Assembly (NCBI GenBank): GCA_964412505.1 | Contig: CAYPOM010000003.1 | Location: 40,900-104,899 of the forward strand | Source: CAYLKK01 sp964412505 | GTDB lineage: Bacteria; Pseudomonadota; Alphaproteobacteria; UBA3830; CAYLKK01 | DNA: 64,000 nucleotides | Direction: 5' to 3' | Shown here: positions 9,201 to 18,876 of the stretch, piece by piece | How the letters are laid out: the number at the start of each line of letters is the position of its first letter | Position numbering within the stretch: the stretch's first letter is position 1 | Position numbers and translations under genes: made by a program | Notes under the pieces: model-generated | Seen by the model: only the letters and a program-made list of their open reading frames with translations | Told to the model about the DNA's origin: nothing | Database searches by the model: none

Positions 9201-9676
9201 AGAAAAGTACAAAAAATGATACTAAATTTGCGATTATAAATTTGTCTGACAAGTCTGGCAATGTGGATGTTATGATTTTTTCTGAGCTTTTCTTGTCTTG
9301 TTCTGATGCGCTATTAGTTGGTAAAACATTAGTTGTAGACGTAAATGTCCAGAAAAATGAAGAAGGAATAGAAAGATACACTGCAGCTAATATTTATGTT
9401 CTTGATCAAAATTTGAAACTTCCAAAATTCGAAGTATTAATAGGCAATTTTTTGTCATCAAAAACTAAGAACGTCTTTATTACAATAGAAGATAAAAAAG
9501 ATTTAGAAATTTTAGAATCTGTAATACGTGATTTTGTTCCAGGAAATGTTTCTATTGAACTAAATATCAAGAAAGACGCAAAGAAAATTCGATTAAAGAA
9601 TAAGTTCAAAATTTCTATAAATGAGATTTTAAATTTAAAGCATCAATTGGGGACCCAAAAGGTAAATAATGATTGA
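6272..9676 (+). CDS. dnaE: DNA polymerase III alpha subunit
   Basis: The replicative polymerase catalytic subunit, 1,134 residues, normal for DnaE. The N-terminal PHP domain opens with FIHLRLHSTYSMCEG. The polymerase core has the palm motif PDFDIDFC (about residue 401) with two of the catalytic aspartates, GLGRGSGAGS just before it, and the long fingers motif GFNKSHAVCYG. The helix-hairpin-helix region follows near 830, then an OB-fold domain near 985-1060 (CRVAGVITSV), and a short tau-binding tail. It overlaps the glycosyltransferase gene upstream. A weak five-pair stem (9682-9699) followed by T-rich sequence sits after the stop and could be an inefficient terminator. Confidence 0.97.
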   Translation: MKNNFIHLRLHSTYSMCEGALKVEKIIELCEQNKMPAVAISDTNNLFGCMEFSVKAAKHGIQPIIGCQVNVQHPSDPQDQSHLLLYAKSQEGYYNLMQIVTDSHIHSCSSNFPCVDMNTLERYSKDLLVLTGGIYGTVGRLLIHHKKDEAVKFTKDLLGIFSDRLYIEISRHNDRRENEIEEDLINIAYDLGIPLVGTNNVCFAQKEDMEAHDVLICIGQSTTVNDQDRNFSSPEYYFKSQDEMIQIFGDLPEAIHNTMNIAQRCAFRLIPRKPFMPEVKTDAGLTQDEQLIKMTKEGLEKRLEKFKDSENFKEIRSKYYERMEYELSVIQKMKFSGYFLIVSDYVQWAKAHDIPVGLGRGSGAGSIVAYALTITNVDPLRFNLLFERFLNPERVSMPDFDIDFCQSRREEVINYVQEHYGFDSVAQIITFGQLQARAVIKDAGRALGLPYGLTDKIAKMVPFIPTNPMTLSQAIEAEKSLRDAIEEDYEIQRLINIALKLEGLCKHTSVHAAGVVISDRKIRDLVPLYKDPKASMQVTQFSMKYIEDAGLIKFDFLGLKTLTVIKKAIDLIKKRGINLVADEFPLDDKKTFELIQNVDCVGIFQCESGGMRDVIKRLKPDKVEDIIAIIALYRPGPMENIPKYIACKHGVEEIEYEHPSIEPILAETYGIMVYQEQVMQIAQVVGGYSLGQADILRRAMGKKNKEEMAKQEAKFIEGAKANHIDENTAKTLFALMNKFAGYGFNKSHAVCYGLLTYQTAYLKANYLLEFFAAIMTLDMDNTDKLAIYYADLQKFKVKVIPPNVNISCDDFVIDYEQNAIIYSLSALKGVGKQVAISVEEERQKGPFKSVFDFLERMQPYSVLNKKTLEALIKSGSFDELNKNRHQLLSSMDILLNTEKETDQFALFEKTEPKLANVNDFSTIEKLSYELEAVGMYISAHPIDDYVKKVEELGCSDISESNQYTKCRVAGVITSVQKKSTKNDTKFAIINLSDKSGNVDVMIFSELFLSCSDALLVGKTLVVDVNVQKNEEGIERYTAANIYVLDQNLKLPKFEVLIGNFLSSKTKNVFITIEDKKDLEILESVIRDFVPGNVSIELNIKKDAKKIRLKNKFKISINEILNLKHQLGTQKVNND

Positions 9677-9762
9677 AAGCATCAAGTTTTGTCGCTTGAA
9701 AATTTTACTTTTTACAAAGCAAAATGATAGAATACATCATTTGTTGGAGGTATTGTGCAGTT

Positions 9763-10440
9763 ATGAATAAGTGTAAAGTTGTTGCTTCAGCTGTCGCCAC
9801 ATTTTTAATATGTAGTCATCTTTCTTTTGATGTTTCAGCTCAAGCTAAGAAACATGTCCAAAATAATATTAAAGTAGAAGTTACTTCTACAAAAAAAATA
9901 GAAAATAGTTCTGAGTTGAAATTTATAAAATCGAACATAAATGAATTAATGGAAATACTATTTAACGAAAAAGACAGGAAGCTTAGACTTTCTAAACTAG
10001 AAAAATTTGTGCATAAAGCATTCGATACAACAACTATGGGAAAATATGCGTTAAGTGGAGTTTATAGAATCCAAAAACAATCAACAGAGTGTATGAATCG
10101 ATTAGAAGAAAAAGTTGTAAAATATTTATGTAAAACGTATAGCGACGTAACGAAAGATTATAAAAACATTGGAGAGATTCGAATCGATATTTCTACAGTA
10201 CTTGATGTTAAATCTACATCAATAGTTAGAGGTAGTGTAAGGTTTGATGGAAAAGATTGGCCAATCACAATTAATTTCAGAAAAAATAGCGACAAGAATA
10301 TTGATGATAAAAAGCCATTTAACATGGTTTTTAATAATATCAGTGTAATTAATCCTTCTGCATTTGTATCTTTGTTCTTGGAAACTAAAAAAGACATCCA
10401 AAAATTCGAAGAGAGAATAGATCAATTAATTGCACAATAG
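9763..10440 (+). CDS. mlaC: MlaC/Ttg2D-like periplasmic phospholipid-binding protein
   Basis: A 225-residue exported protein of the MlaC (toluene-tolerance Ttg2D) family, which shuttles phospholipid through the periplasm between the outer membrane and the MlaFED transporter. The signal peptide is MNKCKVVASAV with a cleavage site near VSA-QA. Family features are FVHKAFDTTTMGKYAL (the usual FD...MAR.AL region), FLETK-like C-terminal helices, and a central DVKSTSIVRGSVRFDGKDW stretch corresponding to the conserved V.Y.v...dg..WkvyDv segment. I chose ATG 9763, where the signal peptide starts, over ATG 9724; GGAGG at 9746-9750 lies 12 bases upstream. The partner permease and ATPase genes are far away at 26.6-28.2 kb. 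MlaD is not in the window. Confidence 0.75.
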   Translation: MNKCKVVASAVATFLICSHLSFDVSAQAKKHVQNNIKVEVTSTKKIENSSELKFIKSNINELMEILFNEKDRKLRLSKLEKFVHKAFDTTTMGKYALSGVYRIQKQSTECMNRLEEKVVKYLCKTYSDVTKDYKNIGEIRIDISTVLDVKSTSIVRGSVRFDGKDWPITINFRKNSDKNIDDKKPFNMVFNNISVINPSAFVSLFLETKKDIQKFEERIDQLIAQ

Positions 10441-10586
10441 AAAATTGCTATTATATTGTAGTAAATTGTACTTTTAATACAGATATGCGTCTAGACATAT
10501 TCTAGCTTATGAAATAATACGCTTCGGACTGAATGCATGAATGTAAATGTATAAGTTTGATATGATTGTATATAAGAAAAGCAGTC

Positions 10587-10605
10587 CTACTTCTATTTTT
10601 AATCT
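10587..10605 (+). repeat. Dispersed 19-bp motif, copy 1
   Basis: The motif CTACTTCTATTTTTAATCT lies 20 bases upstream of the tRNA-Val -35 box. It recurs with one mismatch upstream of the rpmG promoter at 20705-20723. It may be an upstream promoter element or a chance match. Confidence 0.4.
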
Positions 10606-10624
10606 ACGTTTAATGCGCAGTCTC

Positions 10625-10653
10625 TTGAATCTTGTTGATTTGTGATGTATAAT
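10625..10653 (+). promoter_or_regulatory. Promoter for tRNA-Val
   Basis: TTGAAT at 10625-10630 and TATAAT at 10648-10653 are 17 bases apart, ending 14 bases before the tRNA 5' end. This matches the sigma-70 consensus closely. Confidence 0.8.
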
Positions 10654-10667
10654 TAAGAAGACATTGT

Positions 10668-10742
10668 GGGTAATTAGCTCAGCGGTAGAGCATCTCGTTT
10701 ACACCGAGGAGGTCAGCGGTTCAAATCCGTTATTACCCACCA
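10668..10742 (+). tRNA. tRNA-Val(TAC), CCA encoded
   Basis: A 75-base cloverleaf. Acceptor GGGTAAT pairs with ATTACCC, the D-arm holds AGCTCAGCGGTAGAGC, the anticodon arm CTCG-TTTACAC-CGAG carries TAC, and the T-arm is AGCGGTTCAAATCCGTT with one weak pair. Discriminator A and CCA are encoded. It closely matches alphaproteobacterial tRNA-Val. The next gene, on the other strand, ends 26 bases beyond it. Confidence 0.96.
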
Positions 10743-10768
10743 TCAAAATCAACATTTACACATCATAT

Positions 10769-13700
10769 TTATTTTATCCTTTCTGCAGTAGGTGATTCAA
10801 CTTCTATTTCTTTTGCTATTTCGTCTAGTACTTTTTCTAATTCATCTTTGTTTTTAGCCGTCTTATATGTAATTTTTTTATTATAATTTTGTAATTGTGC
10901 TTTTACATATTCAAGCTGATCATTGTTGTATATTATAAAATATACCTTGTCTATTTTAGACATTACATTACCAGCAATGAGTTTAAGAGCTGACTTTGCT
11001 AAAACGTTTGTTGGCGTATTATCTACCTTTCTGTTATCACCGGACTTAGGAACATTTTGCCAGAGAACATGAGCAAACACACGATTAAACGGATTTGTAA
11101 ATTCTGCATAAACTAATCGAATAGGGTGTTTATCTATTTTTAACCAAGCTCCATCGTCATTTACTAAGTCGCCATTACTTGGACCTACAAATGCATTTTT
11201 TGCATTTTCTGTGTCGTATGGTATAAAAAAGCTATTTAAACCGTTTAGATAGCTGATCGCCTTATAGTTAAAATTTTTTAAATCTTTAATATCATGTCCC
11301 AACATATCATAACTATACCAAATTTCATTTTTTTGTAAATCGTATCGATTTTCCAGCAGAACAGTTATATCCGCTGTTCTATATTCAGGGAATAACGCCA
11401 TGTTAAAACCATTAGCATTTGTATCCATGTTTTTCAACGTCTCGAAATACCCAGTAGTCCCATTGTATTGAAATTCATCTTTTTCTGTTTGTTGCTGCTG
11501 TAATTTAATAGTGTTTTTAAAACTTTCATAATGTGCTAGTACCGTGTTATAATTATCTAAAGCTTGTTGATAATATTTCCCGTCATCATTGTTCCTCGTA
11601 TTACATTTATCTTGACAAATAGGAATTTTTGTTCCGATTGGGTACCTCGGAGTTGCTGGATTATTGACACCAGCTTCGCATGATTCATTATACCAATTTT
11701 CTTTACCTTCGACCGGAGACAATTCTACTCCGTAATACTTTAATTTAGCATAAGCTGTCGCATTGTCATCCTTAGATGGAAAATCTGAAATTTCACCCAA
11801 CCCTCTTAAACGCTCCTCAAATTCATCTTGTAGAGCTTTATACGCATTTTCCAGTTCTTGTTCAGCGGCATCTAAAGCATCTCCTGCTTTTTTAACTGCA
11901 TCGTTTAGCTCTTGCATTTTCACTGTACATAATGAAGGGCATAGTGTTCCCGTTTCTTTTAGTCCCATACACGGATTAATGTATCCATTAGTAACTCTTA
12001 TTGATTTTGTTGATATATCTGACCCTTTCGAAAAAGTTACATCGTTAGCCTTATTCCCACAAATTACTGAGCCGATTAATTTCTCTTTTTCTAGTTCTTC
12101 TTCTTGAACTAACTTAGGAGCTCTACAATACGCATTTTGATAATCTTTACTTTTATCAGTTTTAGGAATTATAGTTTCGTTTGACAATAAGACCCCGGAG
12201 ATAAAATCGTCTGATTTTGTATGATACGTATATGTATCTTCAGAGCTAGTATCTGTTGGTAACTCACCTTGATAATTTTTAGGATAAATATTTAAAATCT
12301 TTGTAATAGTTTTTTTCTGTGTTGGCTGAGATTGTTGAGTTTGCCCATCAGGCATTGTGTTTGTAACGGCACCAGACATTGTTTGTACACCAGAATAAAC
12401 ACCTTCTGTAACTTTTCCTGTCGTTCCCGACTGAGTACCATCTGGTTCTGTGACTTGTTCCTGCTGAGAAACCGGAAGCTCTATCTCTTCTGTAGTTGTA
12501 TACTTGAGATATTGGAGAACACCGTCATCACCTTCATATTTCTCTGTTTCCTTCTTAGCATCTGAAAATTCAGTCGTATTACTTATATCCTTTACTTTTG
12601 AGTCATAAGTTAAATATGCGCCATTACCTGCTGCTAAATATTCTTCTAAGTTTTTTTCAGCCGCGTTAAGGTTGTTAATCGCATCCTCTAATGCCTTCAG
12701 TTCTGGAGCCACACCAGGAACAAGCTTAAAATAAGCTATTTTATTAGCCATTAAATCATCTTCAATATTTTGTTTACAGGCATCACCTAATGCTAGATTC
12801 CCGTTTGATTTATCTTCATTCATACAATAATCTGGAATTTTATATGGTAGATCGACAGTATTACCTTTAGTTTGTCCACCATCATCTCCTTGAGATTGCT
12901 CACCATCCTGTGCTGGCTCTTGCTTGCCGCTATCACCTTCACTTTGCATTTTGTTATATATTTCTAAGTTCATTTCGTATTTCGCTTTTGCTTCAGTGTA
13001 ATCATCTCCAGCATATTCAATTGTATATATCTTTTCTGGAGTAGCTGAAGAAAAATTTCCCCAGCTATATTGGTCTTCGTTCTTGCTATAATTTTTTATT
13101 TGACCGAGTTCGCTCATAGATGAAAGTATACTTTCATAGCTTAACGCGAAATTATCTACTGCAGCTTTCCAATTAGATTCTGTTTTATAACTATGATTTT
13201 TACAGACTGTATCGGTCGCACATGCTTCTACTTCTTTACACGGATCGTCAAGGCCATCAATATCGCAAAAACTGTCTATCTTATTACATGCGCTAGTTAT
13301 TGAGCTGTCATCGTGTATCCCGAATGACTTAAGTTTATCTAATTTTTCAGTAACACCGCAGTCAAATTTACAAGCATTTATACATTCCTCAGTTATACAT
13401 TCCCCAGATTTATCACAATTGCTACATCCCCTAATACAGTCACTGCATTTGCCATTCTCGTTGCTTTTTTCCGATCCAGTTCCGAATGTATCATATATAC
13501 TGTTATCCACGTATGGCCGGGTTGTGGACTTTTCATCTTTTGGAGCCCCAAAATTTATCCATCTTGCATGGAGGCTAGGCTCAGTTTTTCTTTTATACAT
13601 AACTGGAACATTACCTTGGTAAGTAATCCTTGTTACTTGTGCATTTTGTAAATTAATACCGAATATCCCATTATTTGGCTGAATTTTAATGCCATTTGTG

Positions 13701-16700
13701 TTTTCGTTAAACACATATGTTATCGTTTCGTCATCTTTATCTATCATTTTTGTAATCCCATTGACTGTAATTGTTGAATCATCTACTGTAATGTTTGCAT
13801 ATAGCACAGAGAAGTCTCCACCTAACTTCGAAGGCCAGTATTTAAAGCGTAAACCTCTACATCCACTAGTATATCCACTTGTTATTTCAGCGTTAATAGT
13901 AAGGTCTTTTGCAAGATGACTACCTGTATCAGTCTGGTCAGATCTTGCAGTTAATGTTCCAGGTATATTAACAGTACGTGAGTGTGTCTCTCCAATACGG
14001 TCACAGTAATTTGTATTGTAAACATTAGTATCACCTATTTTAACAGTTAACGGCCTATAGCACTCGCTAACCCAGCCATAATGCACATTTGCAGTAAAAT
14101 GGCTACCTGCTGCAATACAGTCTGTTCCACTCGCTCCAGATACAGACCTTTGGGTAGAGACCCAATAACTATCGACAATAACATAAAATATAAAAACCCA
14201 ATCCCACTTATAATGAATAAACGGATTTTCTAATGTTAACGGCTTGTATTTATACTTATATCCTGTACACCAATAATAGTTTAATTTAGCGCCGACAAAG
14301 CCAGGTGCACTTCCAATACCGCTGAAACTACTATTTTGTGCTAGCGCATAATCACCGGTATTTCCGCTTCTATTTACTAAGTTACTTATAGTAAATTTAT
14401 TTCCATTAATAGTTGGATTTATCCGCTTTACCTTAATTATCAATTTCCCATCTACAGGATCAAACGAATCTTTATGTATAGTAATCGTATTATCTCGGTA
14501 TGTAATGATCTCATTCTCTGATGTTTTCACATTATTATTATTTTCTACATCAATTGATTCATTGACAGCATCCAAATTATTTAATTTCGTTTCAAAAGTT
14601 TCTATCTTGTTGGTAGTCTCATCTGGCATATACACGAGGTTGTTTGCCGATTCAACAGAAATTAATTTGCAACCATCTAACTCAATATGAATTTCTTTTA
14701 TATCCGTTGTTTTTGGTACGAAAAAAACACGTGTTCCTTGCACTAAAACTTTGGGAACTTCCCCACCTATGGAAACTGACGCCTTAGATTGAGGGATGGA
14801 AATTGTTTGATATAAATTTTCAGTAGTGTTAATTAATTTCATATATTTTTCATGTTTTCGCCCATTGTCACCTGTACAAAATGTATGCGAGGACGTGCAA
14901 TTATGCTTATCACAACCTAAAGATTTGTTTTCAGTCTTATTCTCAGTCTTTGTCGTGCTAGTTTTATAATAAACAGTTAATTTTGTTATTCGAACATATC
15001 CACGATAATTAGTTTGGTTTGTCGCACAATAGTATATTAAATATGTATCATTAGAGCTAGAATACTGCCATGGAAAAACTTCTTGATTATTCCATTTACT
15101 AGTACCAGAAAACGCGTCTATCCAATCATTGGACTTCGTTTGAACAAGACCCTTTATTACGTGAGCCTTGTTAACGTCCAAACCCAAATATTTTGCATTC
15201 TTGCTTATCCAGTGTTCTTTACATGAGTCTTGCCCAGTATTACGTGGCACTGTTCTTGTTAACCACAATGAAATTTCATTTGCATTTTTTTCTTTATCGG
15301 TCACATAGTACCTTGCTCCACTGCATTTTATTTCATTAATTGCAATCGATGTAATTTGCGCGTCTTCCACAGAATCTCCCAATGATATTTTTATTGATGC
15401 AACTCCACAATTCCCAGTAAGATCCTTCGCGCATGTAGTCGCAGAATTATTTATCCAATTTCCATCTGGAGCATTATTTATCGTCTTCTTTCCATCTGTC
15501 CACTCGGTCCACGTTGCCGTCCATGTCTCTTTACAACCTGCCTCGATTTTTGCGTTATATTTTTTTCTACACGTGTAACTAGTTTTTCCTGAACAAGAAA
15601 CACTCAGGCTATTTTTTCCACTCAATAAATACCCAGTGGTATCTACAACGGCATATGACAGAACCGGATATTCAGCACTGTTGGCAGGTACTACACCTAG
15701 TTTGATTGTAGTACCATTTTTTAGACTTGTTCCTGTTGCTGAACATAAATACACGCAACCACTATCATCACGTTTGTTGTCATCTACGGCAATAATGTAA
15801 CCATTTGTTTTTGATTCTAATTTTACTCCATGGACCTTCAGCTTTGCGATAACTGGCGTTACTAATGATGCACCTTGTGCTACAGTTAGCGTTATTTCTT
15901 CTTCCTCAGTATCTTTGAATTCAATTTCCAGACAGTTTCCATCGCTAACTGCATTACCGCCACATTCAAGCTTAATGTATTTTTGGGCAATAGGACTATG
16001 TACGCTATCTGGAACAACTTGTACCGTAAAAATGCTTTTTACAGCAATGCGTACAGGATTTGGATTAGGTAAAGTTACTGTGTATTCGTCCTTCTGATAA
16101 TTTGGTTGATTAGTACGTTTAACTGTAATTCTTGTTTTTTTTCTATACTCCGTTAATTCGCTCCCTTCTCTAACGTTGTTAAAATAATAACCGTCCTCAT
16201 GTTTAAGAGTAACTGAATCAAGATCATTTGGATCTAGGACTTTATAATATTCTTCAAAATTTAGTCTTTCTCCATCTTCCATCGGGATATGGCATGCATC
16301 ATTATCGAAGCCGAGAAAAGTCATTTCTCTAGGAGCAAAAAAATCTGGCTGATTAGCAATCATAATCATTATTTTTTTCCGAGTAGTGCCGTCTCCATTT
16401 TCTTCAGAACCTGAAATAGGTTGGTCTTTTCCATTACCAATCCTATTTCCGTCATCATATTTTTTTTTAAACATTAAATCAGCAATAGAAAACGGCAAAA
16501 ACAAAAAATTGCTAAAGTTTTTGTCTGGACTATCTGCATATCCATACGGATTTAACATAAGTAGATAACTAAAAACATCGTATGTATTTTTAGTAAGTGG
16601 TAGAATTGGAAATGGATTAGGAAAAAATTTTGTACTTTTTTTGCATTTTTCAGAATATAGACTTATATCACCACCATAGCAAATATCGACAGGTTGTTTA

Positions 16701-17863
16701 TAGAATTTTTCATCATCTGCACTAAAAAAATGCTCATGTGCCATTATTCCTATAACAGGAGAAAATGTATCTGTTAGCGCATAATTAAATTTTACATCCT
16801 CACCACAAGAGCCTTTGACATAATATGAGTTGCTTATAGGAATTTCTGGGGGTATGTCAGACGGCCAAACACTTTTTTCGTCTTGATATTGAAAAGTACT
16901 CAATTTTCCTATAAATTTAGAATTATCTGCATCAACAGATACTTTGCCGGAATATGGGATAACGCCAAATCTTATTCCGTCATAAAACATAAATTTTTTT
17001 ACGAATCTTCTAAGCGCATGTTTTATAGCGTAAATTGGCGTATTTTCATAATTTTCTGGGATATCATCAGCAATAGAATTACCTTTAGTGAAAGCAGCAT
17101 GATTTGTAGGTACAGCTAAAATTATATCTGCATTGCATGTTGCAGGACTTGCTTTGTACGATGTAGTAATAATTTTATTTTTATCAATTTCTGAGTCTCC
17201 TGTTTTTGGCTTAATTGTTGTTGTAACTATTAAAGATTTTTGATCCTCCGGATCCTGTGTTATAGAAATCTGCCTTTCATCTACACTTAATTGCGGAGTA
17301 TTATCCTTTGCTTCATCTTGATCAACACTCCTTTCATTGTTTTCTTCTGCGAACGAACTATCGCCTAATTTTCTTAACATTATATCGCTATATGCTGGAT
17401 ATTCAGGTCCAAATGGATTATCTAAATCAGCAGTTCTGTATTTATATGTTGTAGAGAAATATTGAGCGTATATTTCATGAGGATGTATTTTCTCAGTGTA
17501 AGATATAGGCTTATATTGTTCAACAACATTATTCATTTTGATAACATCTGCCCCTAACCCTCTTTTAGCGACAATTGTAGAATTAAATGCATTTACTGCT
17601 TTTCTCAGGATATATTTTTTCTGTGAATCAAAATCCACTTTTTCTTCCACTTCTTTTGTTTTCGTAACTCCTGTTGAATAATTAGAAACAGCAGCAAGCG
17701 CAGCATCCCTAGTGGCAATACTAAGAGCTGTTTGTTCAGAGTCGATATTGTCGTATCTAACATATAAATAGAATGAAGATATAATAATCGGAATTAATAC
17801 GGCTAATAATACGGCTACATAACCTTTATTATCTTCAAATATAATCTTCAGTTTTTTAAACAT
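10769..17863 (-). CDS. Giant TadG-like membrane-anchored surface protein (2,364 aa)
   Basis: The N-terminus has the TadE/TadG pseudopilin-like layout: a charged start, then DNKGYVAVLLAVLIPIIIS (residues 11-29) as the single membrane helix, then a long extracytoplasmic part. Residues about 243-330 (CNADIILAVPTNHAAF ... IRFGVIPYSG) resemble the first half of the TadG von Willebrand A domain, but the metal-binding DxSxS motif is replaced by AVPTN. A related end-segment appears in the last 250 residues (ADITVLLENRYDL; KVYFIIYNNDQLEYV). Between them lie some 1,700 residues that I cannot assign: beta-rich repeats with WTATWTEW-like patches, many cysteines and a Cys-dense block near 13,200-13,440. 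Normal TadG proteins are 400-600 residues. No other tad genes are in the window. Likely a surface or adhesin-type protein. Confidence 0.6.
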   Translation of the reverse strand: MFKKLKIIFEDNKGYVAVLLAVLIPIIISSFYLYVRYDNIDSEQTALSIATRDAALAAVSNYSTGVTKTKEVEEKVDFDSQKKYILRKAVNAFNSTIVAKRGLGADVIKMNNVVEQYKPISYTEKIHPHEIYAQYFSTTYKYRTADLDNPFGPEYPAYSDIMLRKLGDSSFAEENNERSVDQDEAKDNTPQLSVDERQISITQDPEDQKSLIVTTTIKPKTGDSEIDKNKIITTSYKASPATCNADIILAVPTNHAAFTKGNSIADDIPENYENTPIYAIKHALRRFVKKFMFYDGIRFGVIPYSGKVSVDADNSKFIGKLSTFQYQDEKSVWPSDIPPEIPISNSYYVKGSCGEDVKFNYALTDTFSPVIGIMAHEHFFSADDEKFYKQPVDICYGGDISLYSEKCKKSTKFFPNPFPILPLTKNTYDVFSYLLMLNPYGYADSPDKNFSNFLFLPFSIADLMFKKKYDDGNRIGNGKDQPISGSEENGDGTTRKKIMIMIANQPDFFAPREMTFLGFDNDACHIPMEDGERLNFEEYYKVLDPNDLDSVTLKHEDGYYFNNVREGSELTEYRKKTRITVKRTNQPNYQKDEYTVTLPNPNPVRIAVKSIFTVQVVPDSVHSPIAQKYIKLECGGNAVSDGNCLEIEFKDTEEEEITLTVAQGASLVTPVIAKLKVHGVKLESKTNGYIIAVDDNKRDDSGCVYLCSATGTSLKNGTTIKLGVVPANSAEYPVLSYAVVDTTGYLLSGKNSLSVSCSGKTSYTCRKKYNAKIEAGCKETWTATWTEWTDGKKTINNAPDGNWINNSATTCAKDLTGNCGVASIKISLGDSVEDAQITSIAINEIKCSGARYYVTDKEKNANEISLWLTRTVPRNTGQDSCKEHWISKNAKYLGLDVNKAHVIKGLVQTKSNDWIDAFSGTSKWNNQEVFPWQYSSSNDTYLIYYCATNQTNYRGYVRITKLTVYYKTSTTKTENKTENKSLGCDKHNCTSSHTFCTGDNGRKHEKYMKLINTTENLYQTISIPQSKASVSIGGEVPKVLVQGTRVFFVPKTTDIKEIHIELDGCKLISVESANNLVYMPDETTNKIETFETKLNNLDAVNESIDVENNNNVKTSENEIITYRDNTITIHKDSFDPVDGKLIIKVKRINPTINGNKFTISNLVNRSGNTGDYALAQNSSFSGIGSAPGFVGAKLNYYWCTGYKYKYKPLTLENPFIHYKWDWVFIFYVIVDSYWVSTQRSVSGASGTDCIAAGSHFTANVHYGWVSECYRPLTVKIGDTNVYNTNYCDRIGETHSRTVNIPGTLTARSDQTDTGSHLAKDLTINAEITSGYTSGCRGLRFKYWPSKLGGDFSVLYANITVDDSTITVNGITKMIDKDDETITYVFNENTNGIKIQPNNGIFGINLQNAQVTRITYQGNVPVMYKRKTEPSLHARWINFGAPKDEKSTTRPYVDNSIYDTFGTGSEKSNENGKCSDCIRGCSNCDKSGECITEECINACKFDCGVTEKLDKLKSFGIHDDSSITSACNKIDSFCDIDGLDDPCKEVEACATDTVCKNHSYKTESNWKAAVDNFALSYESILSSMSELGQIKNYSKNEDQYSWGNFSSATPEKIYTIEYAGDDYTEAKAKYEMNLEIYNKMQSEGDSGKQEPAQDGEQSQGDDGGQTKGNTVDLPYKIPDYCMNEDKSNGNLALGDACKQNIEDDLMANKIAYFKLVPGVAPELKALEDAINNLNAAEKNLEEYLAAGNGAYLTYDSKVKDISNTTEFSDAKKETEKYEGDDGVLQYLKYTTTEEIELPVSQQEQVTEPDGTQSGTTGKVTEGVYSGVQTMSGAVTNTMPDGQTQQSQPTQKKTITKILNIYPKNYQGELPTDTSSEDTYTYHTKSDDFISGVLLSNETIIPKTDKSKDYQNAYCRAPKLVQEEELEKEKLIGSVICGNKANDVTFSKGSDISTKSIRVTNGYINPCMGLKETGTLCPSLCTVKMQELNDAVKKAGDALDAAEQELENAYKALQDEFEERLRGLGEISDFPSKDDNATAYAKLKYYGVELSPVEGKENWYNESCEAGVNNPATPRYPIGTKIPICQDKCNTRNNDDGKYYQQALDNYNTVLAHYESFKNTIKLQQQQTEKDEFQYNGTTGYFETLKNMDTNANGFNMALFPEYRTADITVLLENRYDLQKNEIWYSYDMLGHDIKDLKNFNYKAISYLNGLNSFFIPYDTENAKNAFVGPSNGDLVNDDGAWLKIDKHPIRLVYAEFTNPFNRVFAHVLWQNVPKSGDNRKVDNTPTNVLAKSALKLIAGNVMSKIDKVYFIIYNNDQLEYVKAQLQNYNKKITYKTAKNKDELEKVLDEIAKEIEVESPTAERIK

Positions 17864-17955
17864 AAATAAAATACGTATTTAATTCAATCGATTTTATTGC
17901 GTATTTGTAACTAAAATATTAAAATTCAGTAATGTACGTTTTTTGGTAGAGCTTT

Positions 17956-18876
17956 ATGTTTATTCCGTATAAGTTTTTTGATCGTGTTTTCTCAAAATTT
18001 ACAAAAAATCCAGATGCCGCACTTTTTAACAAAGTGCCTGTGTTTGCGGCTGTAATTGTATCTGGGATAATTTTATCTCTGAAATTAATTGCTATCCATT
18101 ATACAAAATCACTCACGATAGAAGCATCAGCGTTAGATTCATTTATGGATACTATTGCATCATTGTTAGCATTTTTTGCGATAGGTTATTCTGTGAAAAA
18201 AGCCGATGAAAATCACGGTTACGGCCATGGGAAAATTGAAGGGCTTACAGCATTAGCACAAATGTGTTTTGTATTGTTAGCTTGTGGAAATATCTTGGTC
18301 GAAAGTTACGAAAGTTTCAAGAATCCAGCCCCAATAGAGCACCAAAGCATTGGCATTTGTGTAATGGTAATTTCATCTATCCTCGTGTATACTCTTGTAT
18401 CTTTACAGCGGTTCTCAGCGCACAAAACAAAATCAGTGATTGTAAAAAGTGATTCCTTACATTATTCCGCTGACTTATTTATGAACTTTGGCGTAATGTT
18501 ATCAATCATTTTATCTAACTCAATACAATATCTAGATTGCTGTGTCGGTGTTATAGTTGGCATTTACGTATTTGTAAATGCAATAAAAATTTGCAAAAGG
18601 TCAATAAACGATTTAATGGACAGCGAATTACCTCAAAAATATAGAAATCAAGTTTTGGATAAATTAAAAGCAGATAATAGAATTCGCAAGATTTTGCGTT
18701 TAAGAACTCGCTCTTCTGGCACAAAAAAAATCGTTCATGCAGATATAGAATTAGATAGAAATTTATCGTTAGTTGAATCATCAAAAATTTCTCTAGAAAT
18801 CGAAAGAAAAATAGCAGAACTGTTTATAGATTGCGAAGTCCTAATAGTTGCCTATCCTGAAGATGAAAAAAAATAG
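17956..18876 (+). CDS. Cation diffusion facilitator family transporter (FieF-like)
   Basis: A 306-residue cation efflux protein that exchanges divalent metal (Zn2+, Fe2+ or similar) for protons. Transmembrane helix 2 has LDSFMDT, giving the two metal-site aspartates. The next loop carries the family motif HGYGHGKIEGL. Helix 5 has HYSADLFMN, providing His and Asp of the transport site. A cytoplasmic ferredoxin-like domain starts near residue 215. A basic start (MFIPYKFFDRVFSKF) precedes the first helix. It is divergent from the giant TadG-like gene with 92 bases between, and its 3' end overlaps the next gene by 14 bases. Confidence 0.9.
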   Translation: MFIPYKFFDRVFSKFTKNPDAALFNKVPVFAAVIVSGIILSLKLIAIHYTKSLTIEASALDSFMDTIASLLAFFAIGYSVKKADENHGYGHGKIEGLTALAQMCFVLLACGNILVESYESFKNPAPIEHQSIGICVMVISSILVYTLVSLQRFSAHKTKSVIVKSDSLHYSADLFMNFGVMLSIILSNSIQYLDCCVGVIVGIYVFVNAIKICKRSINDLMDSELPQKYRNQVLDKLKADNRIRKILRLRTRSSGTKKIVHADIELDRNLSLVESSKISLEIERKIAELFIDCEVLIVAYPEDEKK

